A stretch of 64,000 nt of DNA, taken from positions 169,001-233,000 of the forward strand of contig CP071495.1 of NCBI GenBank assembly GCA_017354895.1, read 5' to 3'. The position numbers were made by a program, and so were the translations under genes. Below, piece after piece: positions 34,360 to 45,859 of the stretch. Below the pieces are notes generated by a model. That model saw only the letters and a program-made list of their open reading frames with translations. It was not told the DNA's origin and ran no database searches. Numbering within the stretch: position 1 is the stretch's first letter; each line of letters begins with the position of its first letter. The DNA comes from Podospora comata. Lineage: Eukaryota > Ascomycota > Sordariomycetes > Sordariales > Podosporaceae.

Positions 34360-35763
34360 TTATTGCTCGTTGACAAACAAGCCCGCCATGCCCATGCCGG
34401 TGCCAATACACATGCTCGTCAGCAGGATCTTCTTGCCGGTCTTTCTGCACTCGCTGAGGCCGGTGACGATTTGTCTCGCACCGGTGGCGCCCAGTGGGTG
34501 GCCAAGGGCAATGGCACCGCCACGGGGGTTCATCTTGGCCCAGTCGAGCCCAAGCTTGTCCCGGCAGTAGACAGCCATGCTGGCAAAGGCCTCGTTGATC
34601 TCGACGACATCAACATCGTTCAGGGTGATGTTGTGCTGGGCGAGGAGCTTGGGGATGGCCACGGTGGGGCCAATACCCATGATGCGGGGAGCGAGACCGG
34701 CGGTGGTGGAGCCGACGTATTTGCCCAGGATGGGCTGACCGAGCTTGATGGCGGTGCTGCGCTTCATCAGCAGGATGGCAGCAGCACCATCGGTAACCTG
34801 AGAGGCATTGCCACCAGTGGTGCAGCCACCCCATTGAGGGAAGGCGGCGCGGATCTTGCCGAGGCCCTCGGCGGTGGTGCCAGGCCGGATGCCCTCGTCC
34901 TGGGTTAGGGTGACCGTTTTGGAATTGCCGTCCTTGTCCTTGATCTGGGTGGTGATGGGGACAATCTCGTCATCGAAAAGACCGGCCTTTTGCGCCCTCT
35001 CGGCTCTCTGGAAACTCTCGGCGGCGTACTTGTCCATCATCTCGCGTGTGACACCAAAGTCAGCGCTGACGTTCTCGGAAGTCCAACCCATGGGCTGCAT
35101 GCAGTCGACAGCCTCCTGGGAGTGCTTGGTGACCTCCTCGTCAAAGGGCTTCTCGAGCGCATCGCCGCCAGCGGTCATGCTCTCGGCTCCCATGGCGATA
35201 CCGATTTCGATGGATCCGTTGGAGATGGCGTGGGCAATGTCGGCGACGGCCTTGAGGCCGGAGGAGCAGAAGCGGTTGAGCGAGTAGACGGAGCAGGTGT
35301 TGGGGTAGCCCGCGGCGAGGGAGGCGGCGCGCAGCTTGTACGAAGCCTTGCCATCGGAAACCTGTAGACCAGAATAGTGTCAGCGCTCACTGTTTCCAAA
35401 GACACTCTGAGGGGACGGACACGGGTGCGCACATTGCCCAGGCAGATATCTTCGACGAGAGCGGGATCGAGGTTGCTCCGTTGGTTGACCTCCTTCAGGA
35501 GAGCGTAGACCATGTACTCGATGGTGGTGTCCTTGAAGCCACCCTTCTTGGCCTTGGCCAGAGGCGTGCGGACGGCGAGGGTGATGACAATGTCGTCGGC
35601 ATTCTTGGAGGTGCTGCGTGTTGCGGCGAGTGGTCAGCGGCCAAAGTCAAAAGTCAAAGCGGAGGGAGGGGCATGTGAAAGCCCACGGGACAACTCACAT
35701 TTGGGACAGCCCGTTGCCAGGGGCAAGGTGCTTGAGGATGGAGCCGAGTCTTTCTACCGCCAT
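34360..35763 (-). CDS. Peroxisomal 3-ketoacyl-CoA thiolase (POT1-like)
   Basis: Three exons (35763-35699, 35613-35433, 35361-34360) give 415 residues. The enzyme performs the last step of fatty-acid beta-oxidation, cleaving 3-ketoacyl-CoA with CoA. Residues 5-13 (RLGSILKHL) match the PTS2 peroxisome import consensus exactly, and the start codon is fixed by it. Cys114 in NRFCSSGLKAV is the acyl-binding nucleophile. The His motif GGAIALGHPLGATGARQ and the second Cys in MCIGTGMGMAG are present, with NEAFAS between. Introns are 85 and 71 nt, the latter with a GTGCGC donor. The gene ends 66 bp from the stop of the convergent PQ-loop gene. A CCTCGG site upstream hints at fatty-acid induction. Confidence 0.96.
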
Positions 35764-37025
35764 TGTGAGAGTCTTGAATCCGGTGTGGGTGATCAGGAAT
35801 TGAGGTCTTCGGGGCAGGAAGGGACAGGAATGTCGTGCATATTATTTATTATATCAACAATCAAGGGCAATGTTGCTGCTGACGGAATTGGTGGCGTGGA
35901 GTCACTTTGCCTCGGCATCTTTCGGCGTCTGCGGTTGTTGTCCATCGCAGATGGCCTGGTTCGCGGTTGAAAGCTGGCCCCTGGCGGGGGGGCAGCCGGG
36001 GCTCGCGGGGGCAAGGATGGCGTTGGGGTAAAGTGACCCGACCGGCCCATTTGAACCGCTTCCGGGCCACGGCTCAAGAGCTTTTGCGGGGAAACCATTC
36101 GCTTCCACAAGGCACCCACCCGCTATCGGCAATTGCTTTGCTTGTTGGGGTCCTCCAAGTCCAGGGACCATCAATTGAAGCCAGCTGAAGGGAGGTCTTT
36201 AAGAATACAGAAACTTCTTCTCTCAGCCTTATCTTGCACACTTCATGCCACAGCCCTGTTTCTCAATCTCCACCACTTGAACCTGCACCTGGTGCCTGCC
36301 CTGTGCTTTTGAGCTTCAGCGTGTTCGTCTCTGCTGGGCAGTATCTGTGCAGTCGTTCGTGCCTTGCATATCTCTGTGTTCAGGTTCAGATGACAGCCAT
36401 TGGCAGCTCTGCTCTGACAACTCCCTCTCATCCCATAAATAAGGGCCTTTTGATCAACTGCCATCTCAGTCCTCTCACTAAGAAAGGTGCAATACAGCGG
36501 CGCTAGTCCCAACACGGGCTAGCGTCTTATCATGCCAAATCTAGGCGGCCCTGGGTGCCTGGGCAGCGCCAGCCACGAGCTTTTGCCCCATCAAGCTGAA
36601 AGGGTCTATCTGTCGTGGAGATAACGGGCGCTTTCAGCTGGCCGTATTGTTGTGGCCATGCAATTTCTATTGCGGCCATGTCGTCGTCCTGAACATCTCT
36701 TCATCATGATTCCTCTTGTAACTCTCGTTCATTCTTGATTCCATTCCTTCCCGTCGGCAGCGTTGGCCATACTTACGCTCTTTTATTCTTTTATTTTTGG
36801 TTGCTTCGGAACTACGGAGTAAACGCAAATCTAGATCTCGGACCCCCCTGAGCTAACAACAGTCCCTCTTCGCCTTGGGAACCGACCGACGACGGCCTAC
36901 AACCGCGACAACGTCAGTATCCCTTCGGTCTCTGAACAACGAGATCTGATCCGATCAAGTTCTGACTGCTCAGCTTAACCCAACGGTTTCACTACCAGCG
37001 CTCCGTTCCGTCCGGCCCGCGTAAC
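35764..37025. other. Divergent promoter region, thiolase / GH128
   Basis: A 1.26-kb spacer between divergent starts. No gene is supported; open frames at 36234-36515 occur on both strands without domain content. Confidence 0.6.
35910..35915 (+). promoter_or_regulatory. CCTCGG element upstream of thiolase
   Basis: CCTCGG is the core bound by FarA/FarB (Ctf1)-type regulators of fatty-acid genes in filamentous ascomycetes. This copy sits about 147 bp before the thiolase start codon. A hexamer of this kind can occur by chance, so the assignment is an inference from position and gene function. Confidence 0.35.
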
Positions 37026-38064
37026 ATGTTACACCATGTATCACCCGCCGCTGTTTTAGCAGTGGCAGCCATGATCCTCCCGTCGATCGTCTCCGCCGAC
37101 GGCCCGCTAGCGTCTGACAAACGAGGTCTCTGCTTCACGCCCAACGACACGACCCGCGCCGACGACGCAGTCTGGCCCCCGGCTCTGTCGTGGTACTACA
37201 ACTACAAACCTCTCCCCGAGCCCAAATACAAGGACATTCCCCAGTCCGAGTTCGAGTTTGTGCCCATGCTATGGGGTGCCCCGGAGACGAAGGGAGACAC
37301 CTCGTTTGTCACGACCATCCAAGACCTGATCAAGAGCGGCGTCAACATCACCAACGTCCTCGGCTTCAACGAACCGGATGCCCCGTACTCGTGGGGAGGG
37401 AGTTATTTGGATCCTATCACGGCGGCTCAGGTGTGGGTGGACAACATCAAGCCGTTGAGTGATATGGGAATCCGAGTGGGTTTGCCCGCCTGCACCGCCG
37501 GACAGGACGGCTTGCCCTGGCTCAGGACCTTTGTCCGCGAGTGCTCGAAGCTTGTCAGCACGGAAAACAAAAAGGAGAACTGCACGTTTGACTTTGTGAC
37601 GATTCATTGGTATGGGAGCTTTGAGGGGTTGGCCAGCCATATGGGCCAATATGCTGCTGAGTATGTTTCTTTTGGTTGTGCAGTTTTGGTGGCAAGGCTG
37701 ACTTTGTCACAGGTTCCCCAACAAGACCATGTGGATCACCGAGTACAATTTCGCCCATCAGAGTCTCGAGGATACGCAGGCCTTCTACAAGATTTCTGCC
37801 GAGTACTTTGATCGTTTGGATTTTGTTGAGCGGTATTCCCTGTTCGGCGCCTTCAGGAGCGACGTCTCGAACGTGGGACCCAATGCTGCCATGTTGAGCA
37901 ACGATGGTAGACTGACGGATATTGGCGCTTGGTACCTGGGCAAGGAATCCACCGGCGTCAAGCCTACTGATGGTCAATCTGTTAGTGCTGCTGTGCGTCA
38001 GACCGTGTCCATAGTGAGTGCCTTGCTTATCGGTGCTGCTGCTGGTGCGTGGGGGTTATTTTGA
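37026..38064 (+). CDS. GH128-type (Asl1-like) secreted glycoside hydrolase
   Basis: Exons 37026-37660 and 37713-38064, split by a 52-nt intron, give 328 residues. The signal peptide (HVSPAAVLAVAAMILPSIVSA) is followed by the conserved start of the catalytic core (KRGLCFTPNDTTRADDA, ALSWYYNYKPLP, FVPMLWG). The acid/base region reads NVLGFNEPDAP and the nucleophile region MWITEYNFAHQS, the latter right after the splice. Both glutamates needed for a retaining mechanism are there. A hydrophobic tail (IVSALLIGAAAGAWGLF) suggests a GPI anchor, so it probably acts on beta-1,3-glucan at the cell wall. The substrate is inferred from the family. Confidence 0.92.
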
Positions 38065-38864
38065 TGTGATGTCGACACGGGGACTTTATCTGGGCTTATA
38101 ATTTAATGACTGGATGAGACGATGCGATGCGGGGCTGGCGGGTGGAAATGTTGTCGGTTCATCGTTGGAAGTTGCCATGACCTCAACTCTTAGGTCTCCG
38201 TGAGCAGAGGGCCTCTACTCAAGCCTCTCCTGTCTTGGGGGGGTTGATGTGTCTTGTGTGCTGACCACAGGTATCCTTTCAACTTCCGGCGATCAAGTCG
38301 ACAATCTTTCCACCTGTTCAACCTCGCGTGGTCCCATCACTATCCCGACATAAATCATATATATAGTAATTCTTTGTTGTATACGGGATGACGGGATGAC
38401 CGCCCACTTTGTGCTGTGCTGTGAGGCGAGGTTTTGGATCGGAGACATGTGAGACCCAGCAATCTGGGTTATTGTCTCGCTCTTCTGACACGCATACGCA
38501 TGACCTGCAGACAGCTTAACGATTTTTTCTTCGGTGGTTCTGGACACTATCGAATTACGTGTGAACATCCCAAGGATTTGGAACTGCATTGGTGGGTTTC
38601 GGCGCTCCAGTCATCCCCTGTAAATCACCCCCACTAACCCTGAAGCGGCAGGCTAACAGGGCCAACCCGGAGCAGGCGAGGTCTCCGGCGATGTTGCTCG
38701 AAGTGCGGGGGTGAGAGAGGTGCCCGATGGTAGGTGGAAAGGAAGGATATTTACCTGGGACCGGCCCCGTTTTCTGCTCTGTCGGCAGATCGACCTTTGG
38801 TGTTACCCCTTCTCTCCCATCCTGTCACCGTGATAAATAATTACACAAGAAATAAAATCAAAAA
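38065..38864. other. Spacer between GH128 and methyltransferase genes
   Basis: 800 bp. No gene seen. AT-rich sequence before 38865 is compatible with a promoter. Confidence 0.6.
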
Positions 38865-40142
38865 ATGGCCGAGTCCGAGTCCACTCCGGCAGCTACTGCG
38901 CCGCAGGCATCGGCTTCTTCACCGGCTGGTTCCCCACCTCCGACCACCGCTCCTGCCGCTGCCGCTTCCACTCCGGCATCCCCGAGCGCTGCTGAGCAGC
39001 CGGCCGCCGATGCCCAAATTGCAGTCGACTCCAACCCCATCTACCATCCCCAACCACTGGAGGACGATGACGACAATGACTCTTCGCTTGGTGATGAGAA
39101 TGCTCTTTCTACTGCCTCCATCAGCTCCAGCATCCTGCAGTACCGCAAGCTTCACGGCAGGACCTACCACAACTTTGGTGGTGCCGACAAGGTGGAGTAC
39201 TGGTGAGTCTGAACCACCCTTCTCTGCTCTGATCACGTTTCACTGAAAAGACAAACCAGGGCCCCCAATGACGACGCCCAGAATGACCAGCTAGACATCA
39301 ACCACCACCTCCTCAACCTGGCCCTGGACAACAAGCTCTTCTTCGCCCCCCTGTCCAAGCCCACCCGCGTGCTCGACGTCGGCACCGGCACGGGCATGTG
39401 GGCCATCGACTTTGCCGATGAGTTCCCCGACTGCGAGGTCACGGGCATCGATCTGTCTCCCATCCAGCCGACCTGGGTGCCGCCCAACTGCAAGTTCGAG
39501 CTGGACGACGCCTCCCAGCCCTGGACTTTCCCGGACAACCACTTTGACTACATCCACTTCCGGTACATGATTGGGTGCTTCAAGGACTGGCCGGCCGTGT
39601 ACCGGGAGGCGTACCGGTGTCTGAAGCCGGGCGGCTGGATCGAGCACTTGGACTGCACGGCGGATGTGCTGTCGGATGACGGGTCGCTGCCCAAGGACAC
39701 GGTGTTTGTGGAGTGGAAGAAGGTGTTCAAGGAGGCGGGGGACAAGATGGGCCAGACGTTTGAGGTGGTGGACAATGACAACTATGTTGGGTGGCTGAAG
39801 GAGGCTGGGTTTAAGGATGTGAAGAATACGATTATCAAGACGCCGGTGGGGTCGTGGCCGGCGGATCCAAAGTGGAAGGAGGTTGGGCAGTTCAACCAGT
39901 ATATGCTCGACGGCGGGATTGAGGGGCTGGGGTTGTATATCATTACGAACGTGCTGGGGTGGAAGTATGAGGAGATGCAGGTGTTTATTGCCAAGGTGAG
40001 GGCTGGGTTGAGGAACAAGAACTGGCATAGCTACTGCGTTTGGTAAGTTATCCCCCTTCGTCCCGCCGTTGGGCACAGCAGCTGACATGTCTGTCTGATC
40101 TACAGGGGTGCTGCTTGGGGCCAGAAGCCCTACGACGAGTGA
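38865..40142 (+). CDS. SAM-dependent methyltransferase, LaeA-like
   Basis: Exons 38865-39202, 39260-40042 and 40106-40142 give 385 residues. The N-terminal 80 residues are Ala/Ser/Pro-rich and disordered. ILQYRKLHGRTYHNFGG then opens the LaeA/TAM-type domain. The SAM-binding motif I is RVLDVGTGTGMWAIDFADEF; acidic motif II is VTGIDLSPIQP, followed by FDYIHFRYMIGCFKDWP and LKPGGWIEHLDC. A 12-residue last exon ends the protein. LaeA-like proteins work in the nucleus as regulators of secondary metabolism and development, but this large family also includes plain small-molecule enzymes; no secondary-metabolism cluster is next to it. Introns are 57 and 63 nt. Confidence 0.9.
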
Positions 40143-40755
40143 AGGATATGCCTGAAGGGGGGTGTGTAATGCTGGCGATGAGGACGCGAGTTTTAGATCA
40201 TTACGTGTCATTTATTAGAATGCCAACTTTGTTCGCGCCCACGAATCAAGAGTTCCAATCCCCAACGCCCAACCAACCTCCAACAGCAGCACTGCAAACT
40301 CGTAACCCTTTCTGGCAGAACCCACCTGCAACCAAGTAGAATATTTGTCAGCCCTCACTCCTCAGCCCTCCATGTTCTAGATGCGGGGAAATATTGAAGC
40401 CACGAGAGGGGGGGAAAGCAAGGTTGCGAAACATCACTATTGACGTCTTTTCTGATGGTGTGGAGACGATCCGAGGCTCGCTTTCCCTCTTTGACCGTCT
40501 TGTTGGTGCAAGGTCGCGCAAACCTGCTGCGGGGAAGCAACGTGGAACATTCAGAATGCAACCTCACGCATGCATGGAAGGGGCCCAACTGCATCGTCTG
40601 CAGGCATCGGTATTCTCTGAGAGGGTTCCAGAAAGAAGAATAAGTAGCGCTGGGTGGTACCGCAGGTATTTCAGTTGAGCCTCTTCTTATCTTGCCTGCC
40701 TGCCACCTTCTAGACACTCACTTGGACTGCATCGTCAGTCTGCAACGGTAACATC
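40143..40755. other. Spacer between methyltransferase and ALDH genes
   Basis: 610 bp, no gene seen. It should contain the promoter of the aldehyde dehydrogenase gene. Confidence 0.6.
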
Positions 40756-42395
40756 ATGGGCTCAGCTGCTGACTTCCCCAAGATTGACTTTACGGTACGC
40801 TCAACCCCCCCTCTCGTTGCTGACGAAAACTCGTCACTGACAGACAATGATGATTGGCAGTCCAATTTTCAAAACATCATCAACAACGCTCTCTCGTCCA
40901 CCCCCGAGACCCGTCAGGCTGTCGACCCAAGCACAGAGGAGCTTCTCTATCATGTTCCCCTGTCCAAGCAGGCTGATGTCGACAAGGCCGTCTCCGTTGC
41001 CAAAGCTGCCTTTCCCGCGTGGAAGGCGTTGTCCTATGACGAGCGGGCGGGGTATCTCGGTCGGTATGCTGACGCGATTGAGGCTAACGTTTCCGGACTC
41101 CAAGAGCTTCTGATGAAGGAGGCTGGCAAGCCTGTTAGCAACGCCGCAGGGGAGCTGCAGTTTGCCATTGCCCATGTGAGGGAGACGGCCAAGCTGAGGA
41201 TTGAGGATGACTTGATTGAGGATACTGAGGAGGTTGGTTTGGTTTGCATGCTGATTTGCCAAAGGGGTCGCTGACAGCTCACAACAGAGAAGAGCGACCG
41301 TCCGGTACCTTCCCATGGGAGTTGGCGTTGGCATCATCCCCTGGAACTACCCCGTCCTTTTGGGCCTGGGCAAGCTTGGTCCCGCCGTCCTCGCCGGCAA
41401 CACCTTTATCTGGAAGCCATCGCCTTTCTCTCCCTACACGGCGCTCAAGCTGGGCGAGATTGCTGCGCAGATATTCCCACCGGGTGTTGTGCAAGTTCTG
41501 AGCGGTGATGAGAGCTTGGGACCACTCTTTACTGCTCACCCCGATGTAGCCAAAATCAGCTTCACGGGTTCGTCTGCGACGGGCAAGAAGGTCATGCAGG
41601 CTTGTGCCAGCACGCTCAAGAGGCTGACGTTGGAGCTGGGTGGGAATGACGCGTCGATTATTTATGATGATGTTGATGTGGCCCAGGTGGTTCAGAAGGT
41701 ATGTTTTGCCTGATGCTCAAGACCAAGCAAGGTACCTGATGAAACTAACACAATAAAAGATCGGACCCATGGCATTCATGCACTCTGGTCAGATCTGCAT
41801 GGACATCAAGCGCCTTTACGTGCACGAGAAAATCTACGACGAGTTCCTCGCTGCCTTTGTCCAGGTGGTCAAGTCGTTCAAGGTCGGAGGAGGAGGCGAT
41901 CCCGAGGCGTTCCTGGGCCCGGTCCAAAATCGGATGCAGTTTGAAAAGGTCAAGGACCTGTACTCGGAGATTGGCAAGCAGAAGTGGCAAGTCGCCACCG
42001 GTGGTGAGCCTGTCGCCTACGATGGCAAGAAGGGCTTCTTCCTGCCGCCTACCATCATCGACAACCCGCCGGATGACAGCCGCATCGTGGTGGAGGAGCC
42101 TTTTGGGCCCATTATGCCTGTTCTCAAATGGAGCGATGAGGATGAGGTGGTTAGGCGGGCGAACAACACCAACATGGGATTGGGGGCTTCGGTTTGGAGC
42201 AATGATATTGAAAAGGCCGAGAGGCTGGCTAGGAGGCTGGAGGCGGGGAGCACTTGGGTGAATAGTCATTTTGAGCTGTCGCCTTATGTTCCCTTTGGTG
42301 GGCACAAGTGGAGCGGTGTTGGAATGGATTGGGGCATTGTTGGGTTGAAGGGGTGGTGCAACACTCAGGCGAGCTGGGTGAGGAAGAAGTTTTGA
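40756..42395 (+). CDS. NAD(P)-dependent aldehyde dehydrogenase
   Basis: Exons 40756-40794, 40861-41232, 41288-41698 and 41760-42395 give 485 residues. The cofactor and catalytic motifs are complete: IIPWNYPVLLGLGKLGPAV, AGNTFIWKPSPFSP, KISFTGSSATGKKV, the catalytic Glu in LTLELGGNDASI, and the catalytic Cys in HSGQICMDIKR. EEPFGPIMPV and the C-terminal GVGMDWG are also present. It oxidises aldehydes to acids, probably in the cytosol; the exact substrate is not evident. The first intron (66 nt) is a multiple of three and open, so unspliced mRNA would encode 22 extra residues. I favour splicing because IDFTSNFQNIINNAL then fits family members. Confidence 0.93.
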
Positions 42396-43040
42396 GGGGG
42401 AGGGGGGGTGATGTATTCTGTCGAAGGCAACACTTAAGTTCGGTGCATGTATTTCTATATCATTATGTTGACGGATGAAATGAACTGCGGAGTTGAAGAG
42501 AAGTACCTAATCGGCGATTGTAATACCCAAGGCATGGCACCGACCCGGGGCGTCAAACCCAACGTTGTGCTTATTCTGTGTTGATAAAAGAAAATGAGAT
42601 AGGTATGTCGGTCTCATGTTTCGGTCATGGAGAATGAAACGCAAGTGTTGTTGCGCGGCGCAGACACCAGCCCGGCCGCGATCAAGACATAGGTAGGACG
42701 GTAGATAAGACGACGACCAACGGCCATGGCCGGTCTGGCTGCTCGAAACCAGATTGGCCCGCGGGCTTGAATTATGTTCTCTTTGGCCTGCCTTGCATGC
42801 TGTGTGCCTAGGTACTTAGTGATCCAACGCTTGAAGTGTGGTTACCAAGGCGTCGTCGGTCAATGAAACCTCAAACGTACCAGACCTGCAAACATTTCAC
42901 ACTCCGAGATCCCCAAGTCTTATAAGAGAGTCCGAGTCGCCCGTGTATTCACCTTCATTCAATCATTCATCCCCGCTCACAAACAAAACATTACCAACTT
43001 CGTCACTTCAAACTCGAGACTTTTGGTCCAACTCCACAAA
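42396..43040. other. Spacer upstream of the small-peptide gene
   Basis: 645 bp. It contains the 3' end of the aldehyde dehydrogenase gene and the promoter of the small-peptide gene, with a TATA-like box at 42921. No other gene seen. Confidence 0.6.
42921..42926 (+). promoter_or_regulatory. TATA-like box of the small-peptide gene
   Basis: TATAAG lies 120 bp ahead of the start codon at 43041, followed by CT/CA-rich sequence as expected for a fungal core promoter and leader. Functional assignment is inferred from position. Confidence 0.4.
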
Positions 43041-43233
43041 ATGAAGGTAAGGCTCACCAGATGATGTTCAATGCCTTTGAAGATTGTTCCTGACGCAAAT
43101 TTGAATTTAGCTTATCACCATTCTCATCCTCTCCGCCACGGCGGTGCTTGCCGCCCCAGCACCTGCTCCTGCCCAGGTCGAAGCCCGAGCCTGCCCGGAG
43201 AACCCTGATGACTGCCTTTCGACATTCACATAA
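43041..43233 (+). CDS. Tiny secreted two-cysteine peptide (42 aa)
   Basis: Exon 1 is only ATGAAG (43041-43046). A 64-nt intron with a GTAAGG donor and a TTTAG acceptor follows, and exon 2 (43111-43233) completes 42 residues. A textbook signal peptide (MKLITILILSATAVLA) is followed by an Ala/Pro pro-like stretch (APAPAPAQVEAR) and a 14-residue end (ACPENPDDCLSTFT) with two cysteines that could form one disulfide. Without the intron there is no signal peptide and no frame, which supports the splice. I know no family for it. It could be a signalling peptide or effector-like molecule, or a truncated larger secreted protein. No repeat units or dibasic Kex2 sites are present. Confidence 0.65.
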
Positions 43234-43783
43234 ACTGCTATTGGCCAGAGGAGAAGCGCCTTAAAAGAAAAGGACTCGGGGAATACGGCGGATTTCATGA
43301 AGAACAGTCTTGAAGAGTTAATACATTCCTACCCTTGTGGTACTGTACGTGCTGTGCGAGTGAATGCGTGCCCGTGATTGGGCCGCTTATAACTGAGAAC
43401 CTTGTCGTGGGATATCTCATGTGCTTCCACAAAAGATACCAAAATGATGTTTCTCCCATTGGATACCTCATGTAAGAAAGGCTCTTGTTAAAAGTCATGG
43501 TCATCACTCCTCGCTCCTCGACACCGTGCCATTCACGGTGCAGAGACACATCCGGCTCCGGGGTCCACTTTTCCGGCACTTCCCCTCCCCGGGCCTTGCG
43601 AGCCGCTCCCGGCTAAATGCGGAGTGGGGCATCCAACACGGCTGTAGCAGCGGACTGAGAGCACCTGGAGTCTCCCCTCATGTTCAACCTCGACCATAAG
43701 AGGCATCCATCGGGCATTCCGGCGAGACGGCGTCAAGCTGCCCAAAGCAAACCAACCAACCAATTACTTCATTGTGATTCACC
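43234..43783. other. Spacer upstream of the GH43 gene
   Basis: 550 bp, no gene seen. It serves as the promoter side of the GH43 gene. Confidence 0.6.
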
Positions 43784-45412
43784 ATGCCCCAAGTACGAAA
43801 CCCCATCCTCCCCGGGTTCAACCCCGACCCCTCCATCCTCCGGGTGGGCGATGACTACTACATTGCCACTTCCACCTTTGAGTGGTACCCAGGCGTTCAA
43901 ATCCACCACTCCAAGGACCTCGCCAACTGGGAGCTCGTCACCCGCCCCCTAACCCGCAAGTCCCAGCTCGACATGCGAGGCGACCCGGACAGCTGCGGTA
44001 TCTGGGCTCCCTGTCTCACCCACGATGGTGAAAAGTTCTGGCTGGTGTACACAGATGTCAAGCGCAAGGATGGGTCCTTCAAGGATACTCACAATTACAT
44101 TGTTTCCGCCCCGGCTATCGAGGGCCCATGGTCAGATCCGGTCTACACCAACTCTTCTGGTTTTGATCCTTCACTCTTTCACGACCCGGACACCGGCAAG
44201 AAGTGGTTTGTGAACATGCTGTGGGATCACCGCCGTCGCCCTCTTCTTTTTGCCGGGATTGCGTTGCAGGAGTGGGATCCTGTTTCTGGCAAGCTCGTGG
44301 GCCCACGCAAAAACATCTATCGGGGTACCGAGCTCGCTCTGGTCGAGGGCCCTCATCTCTACAAGCGGAATGGATGGTATTATCTCCTGACCGCCGAAGG
44401 AGGCACCGGCTACGACCACGCAGTCACCTTTGCCCGTTCCAGGGACATTTGGGGGCCCTATGAAACCCACCCAGACAAGCACATTCTCTCCTCCAAGGAC
44501 CATCCCCATGCCGCGCTGCAGCGTGCCGGACACGGTGATATTGTCGACACACCCGATGGGAAGACCTATCTCGTCCACCTTACCGGCCGCCCGACCACCC
44601 AGAGGAGAAGGTGCGTTCTCGGCCGCGAGACCGCCATCCAGGAATGCTTCTGGAAAGACGACTGGCTCTTTGTCAAGGGTGGGCCTGTCCCCTCCCTCCA
44701 TGTCGAGCTCCCTGCCGCCCGGGATGAGGATCGGTACTGGGAGACGAAGAAGTACTCGTTCAATGCTGGCGAAGGACTGCACAAAGACTTCCAGTGGCTT
44801 CGCACCCCCGAGTCGGAGAGAATCTTCAACCTGGACAACAACAAGCTCAACCTAATTGGCAGGGAGAGCATCGGTTCCTGGTTCGAGCAAGCCCTCGTTG
44901 CGAGGAGGCAAGAGCACTTTTCCTACGACGCCGAGACAGTCATTGACTTTTCCCCCACCGACGAGAGAGAATTCGCCGGGCTGACGGCCTACTACTGCCG
45001 GTACAACTTCTTCTACCTCATCGTCAGCGCGCACAGTGACGGGCAGAGGGAGTTGCTGATCATGGCTTCCGAGGCGAGCTGGCCGGTGGGGAATCTGGTC
45101 TTGCCGCTGTCGAATCCTGACAGTGTGGTTATTCCCAACGAGGGCAAAGTCAGACTCAAGGTTACGGTGAGGGGGAAGGAGCTGCAGTTTTGGTACGCTC
45201 TTGAGGGGGAGCAGGAGCTCAAGAAGATCGGCCCGGTGTTTGACGCAAGTATTGTAAGTGATGAGTGTGGTGGGCATCAGGCTCATGGGAGTTTCACGGG
45301 GGCTTTTGTGGGGGTGGCTGCCTCGGATTTGAACGGGACGGGGAGGGTGGCCAGTTTTGAGGGGTTTGTGTACACGCCTGTGAAGCATGGTAGTGATCGG
45401 TATGAGGTTTAG
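43784..45412 (+). CDS. Intracellular GH43 beta-xylosidase, bacterial XynB-like
   Basis: Single uninterrupted exon of 542 residues with no signal peptide. It carries the five-bladed propeller of GH43 with the general base Asp in NPDPSILRVGDDYYIATSTF, the pKa-modulating Asp in SGFDPSLFHD and the acid Glu in LVEGPHLYKRNGWYYLL. A C-terminal beta-sandwich domain starts around residue 330, as in XynB-type exo-xylosidases that release xylose from short xylo-oligosaccharides. Length and layout match the bacterial intracellular enzymes. Lack of introns, where most neighbouring metabolic genes have some, and lack of secretion fit an old transfer from bacteria, but that needs a tree. It probably works with imported xylo-oligosaccharides. 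Confidence 0.94.
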   Translation: MPQVRNPILPGFNPDPSILRVGDDYYIATSTFEWYPGVQIHHSKDLANWELVTRPLTRKSQLDMRGDPDSCGIWAPCLTHDGEKFWLVYTDVKRKDGSFKDTHNYIVSAPAIEGPWSDPVYTNSSGFDPSLFHDPDTGKKWFVNMLWDHRRRPLLFAGIALQEWDPVSGKLVGPRKNIYRGTELALVEGPHLYKRNGWYYLLTAEGGTGYDHAVTFARSRDIWGPYETHPDKHILSSKDHPHAALQRAGHGDIVDTPDGKTYLVHLTGRPTTQRRRCVLGRETAIQECFWKDDWLFVKGGPVPSLHVELPAARDEDRYWETKKYSFNAGEGLHKDFQWLRTPESERIFNLDNNKLNLIGRESIGSWFEQALVARRQEHFSYDAETVIDFSPTDEREFAGLTAYYCRYNFFYLIVSAHSDGQRELLIMASEASWPVGNLVLPLSNPDSVVIPNEGKVRLKVTVRGKELQFWYALEGEQELKKIGPVFDASIVSDECGGHQAHGSFTGAFVGVAASDLNGTGRVASFEGFVYTPVKHGSDRYEV

Positions 45413-45859
45413 GGTTACTTACCTAGGAACTTGCCCTGAGATAAGATCAACACGAGAGCGGTTGTGCTCGCCCCCTTCCTGCCAAACGTGACTATGCATA
45501 CACAAATTCCCCTAACAGCCAACATACCTCAGTCTTTGGCGCTTTAGCCCAGTGCAGGAAGAGCTTTTGTACACAGCTTCAGGTGCACTGGTCAAGGGGC
45601 AGGTACCTGGATACTTACCATGACCGGTTTTGGCAACGCATCATCCCACTGCTCATTGCCATGCAGCCGATTCGAGTCTTGTCAGAAAAGCATGTATCTC
45701 TAAGGCAAAAGTTCCAATAATCAGAACTTGGTAACCTCGTCAAAGAATGGTCAGAGACCTCATAAATAGGCTCTCCACCCAACACATCCGCCCCTTTTCT
45801 CCCCTCGTGCTCAGCTCATCATCTACCTCCCACACTTACTCAATCTTGACCTTGCCAAA
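45413..45859. other. Spacer upstream of the first CVNH gene
   Basis: 450 bp. CATAAATAGG at 45761 is a TATA-like site about 95 bp ahead of the ATG of the next gene. Confidence 0.5.
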
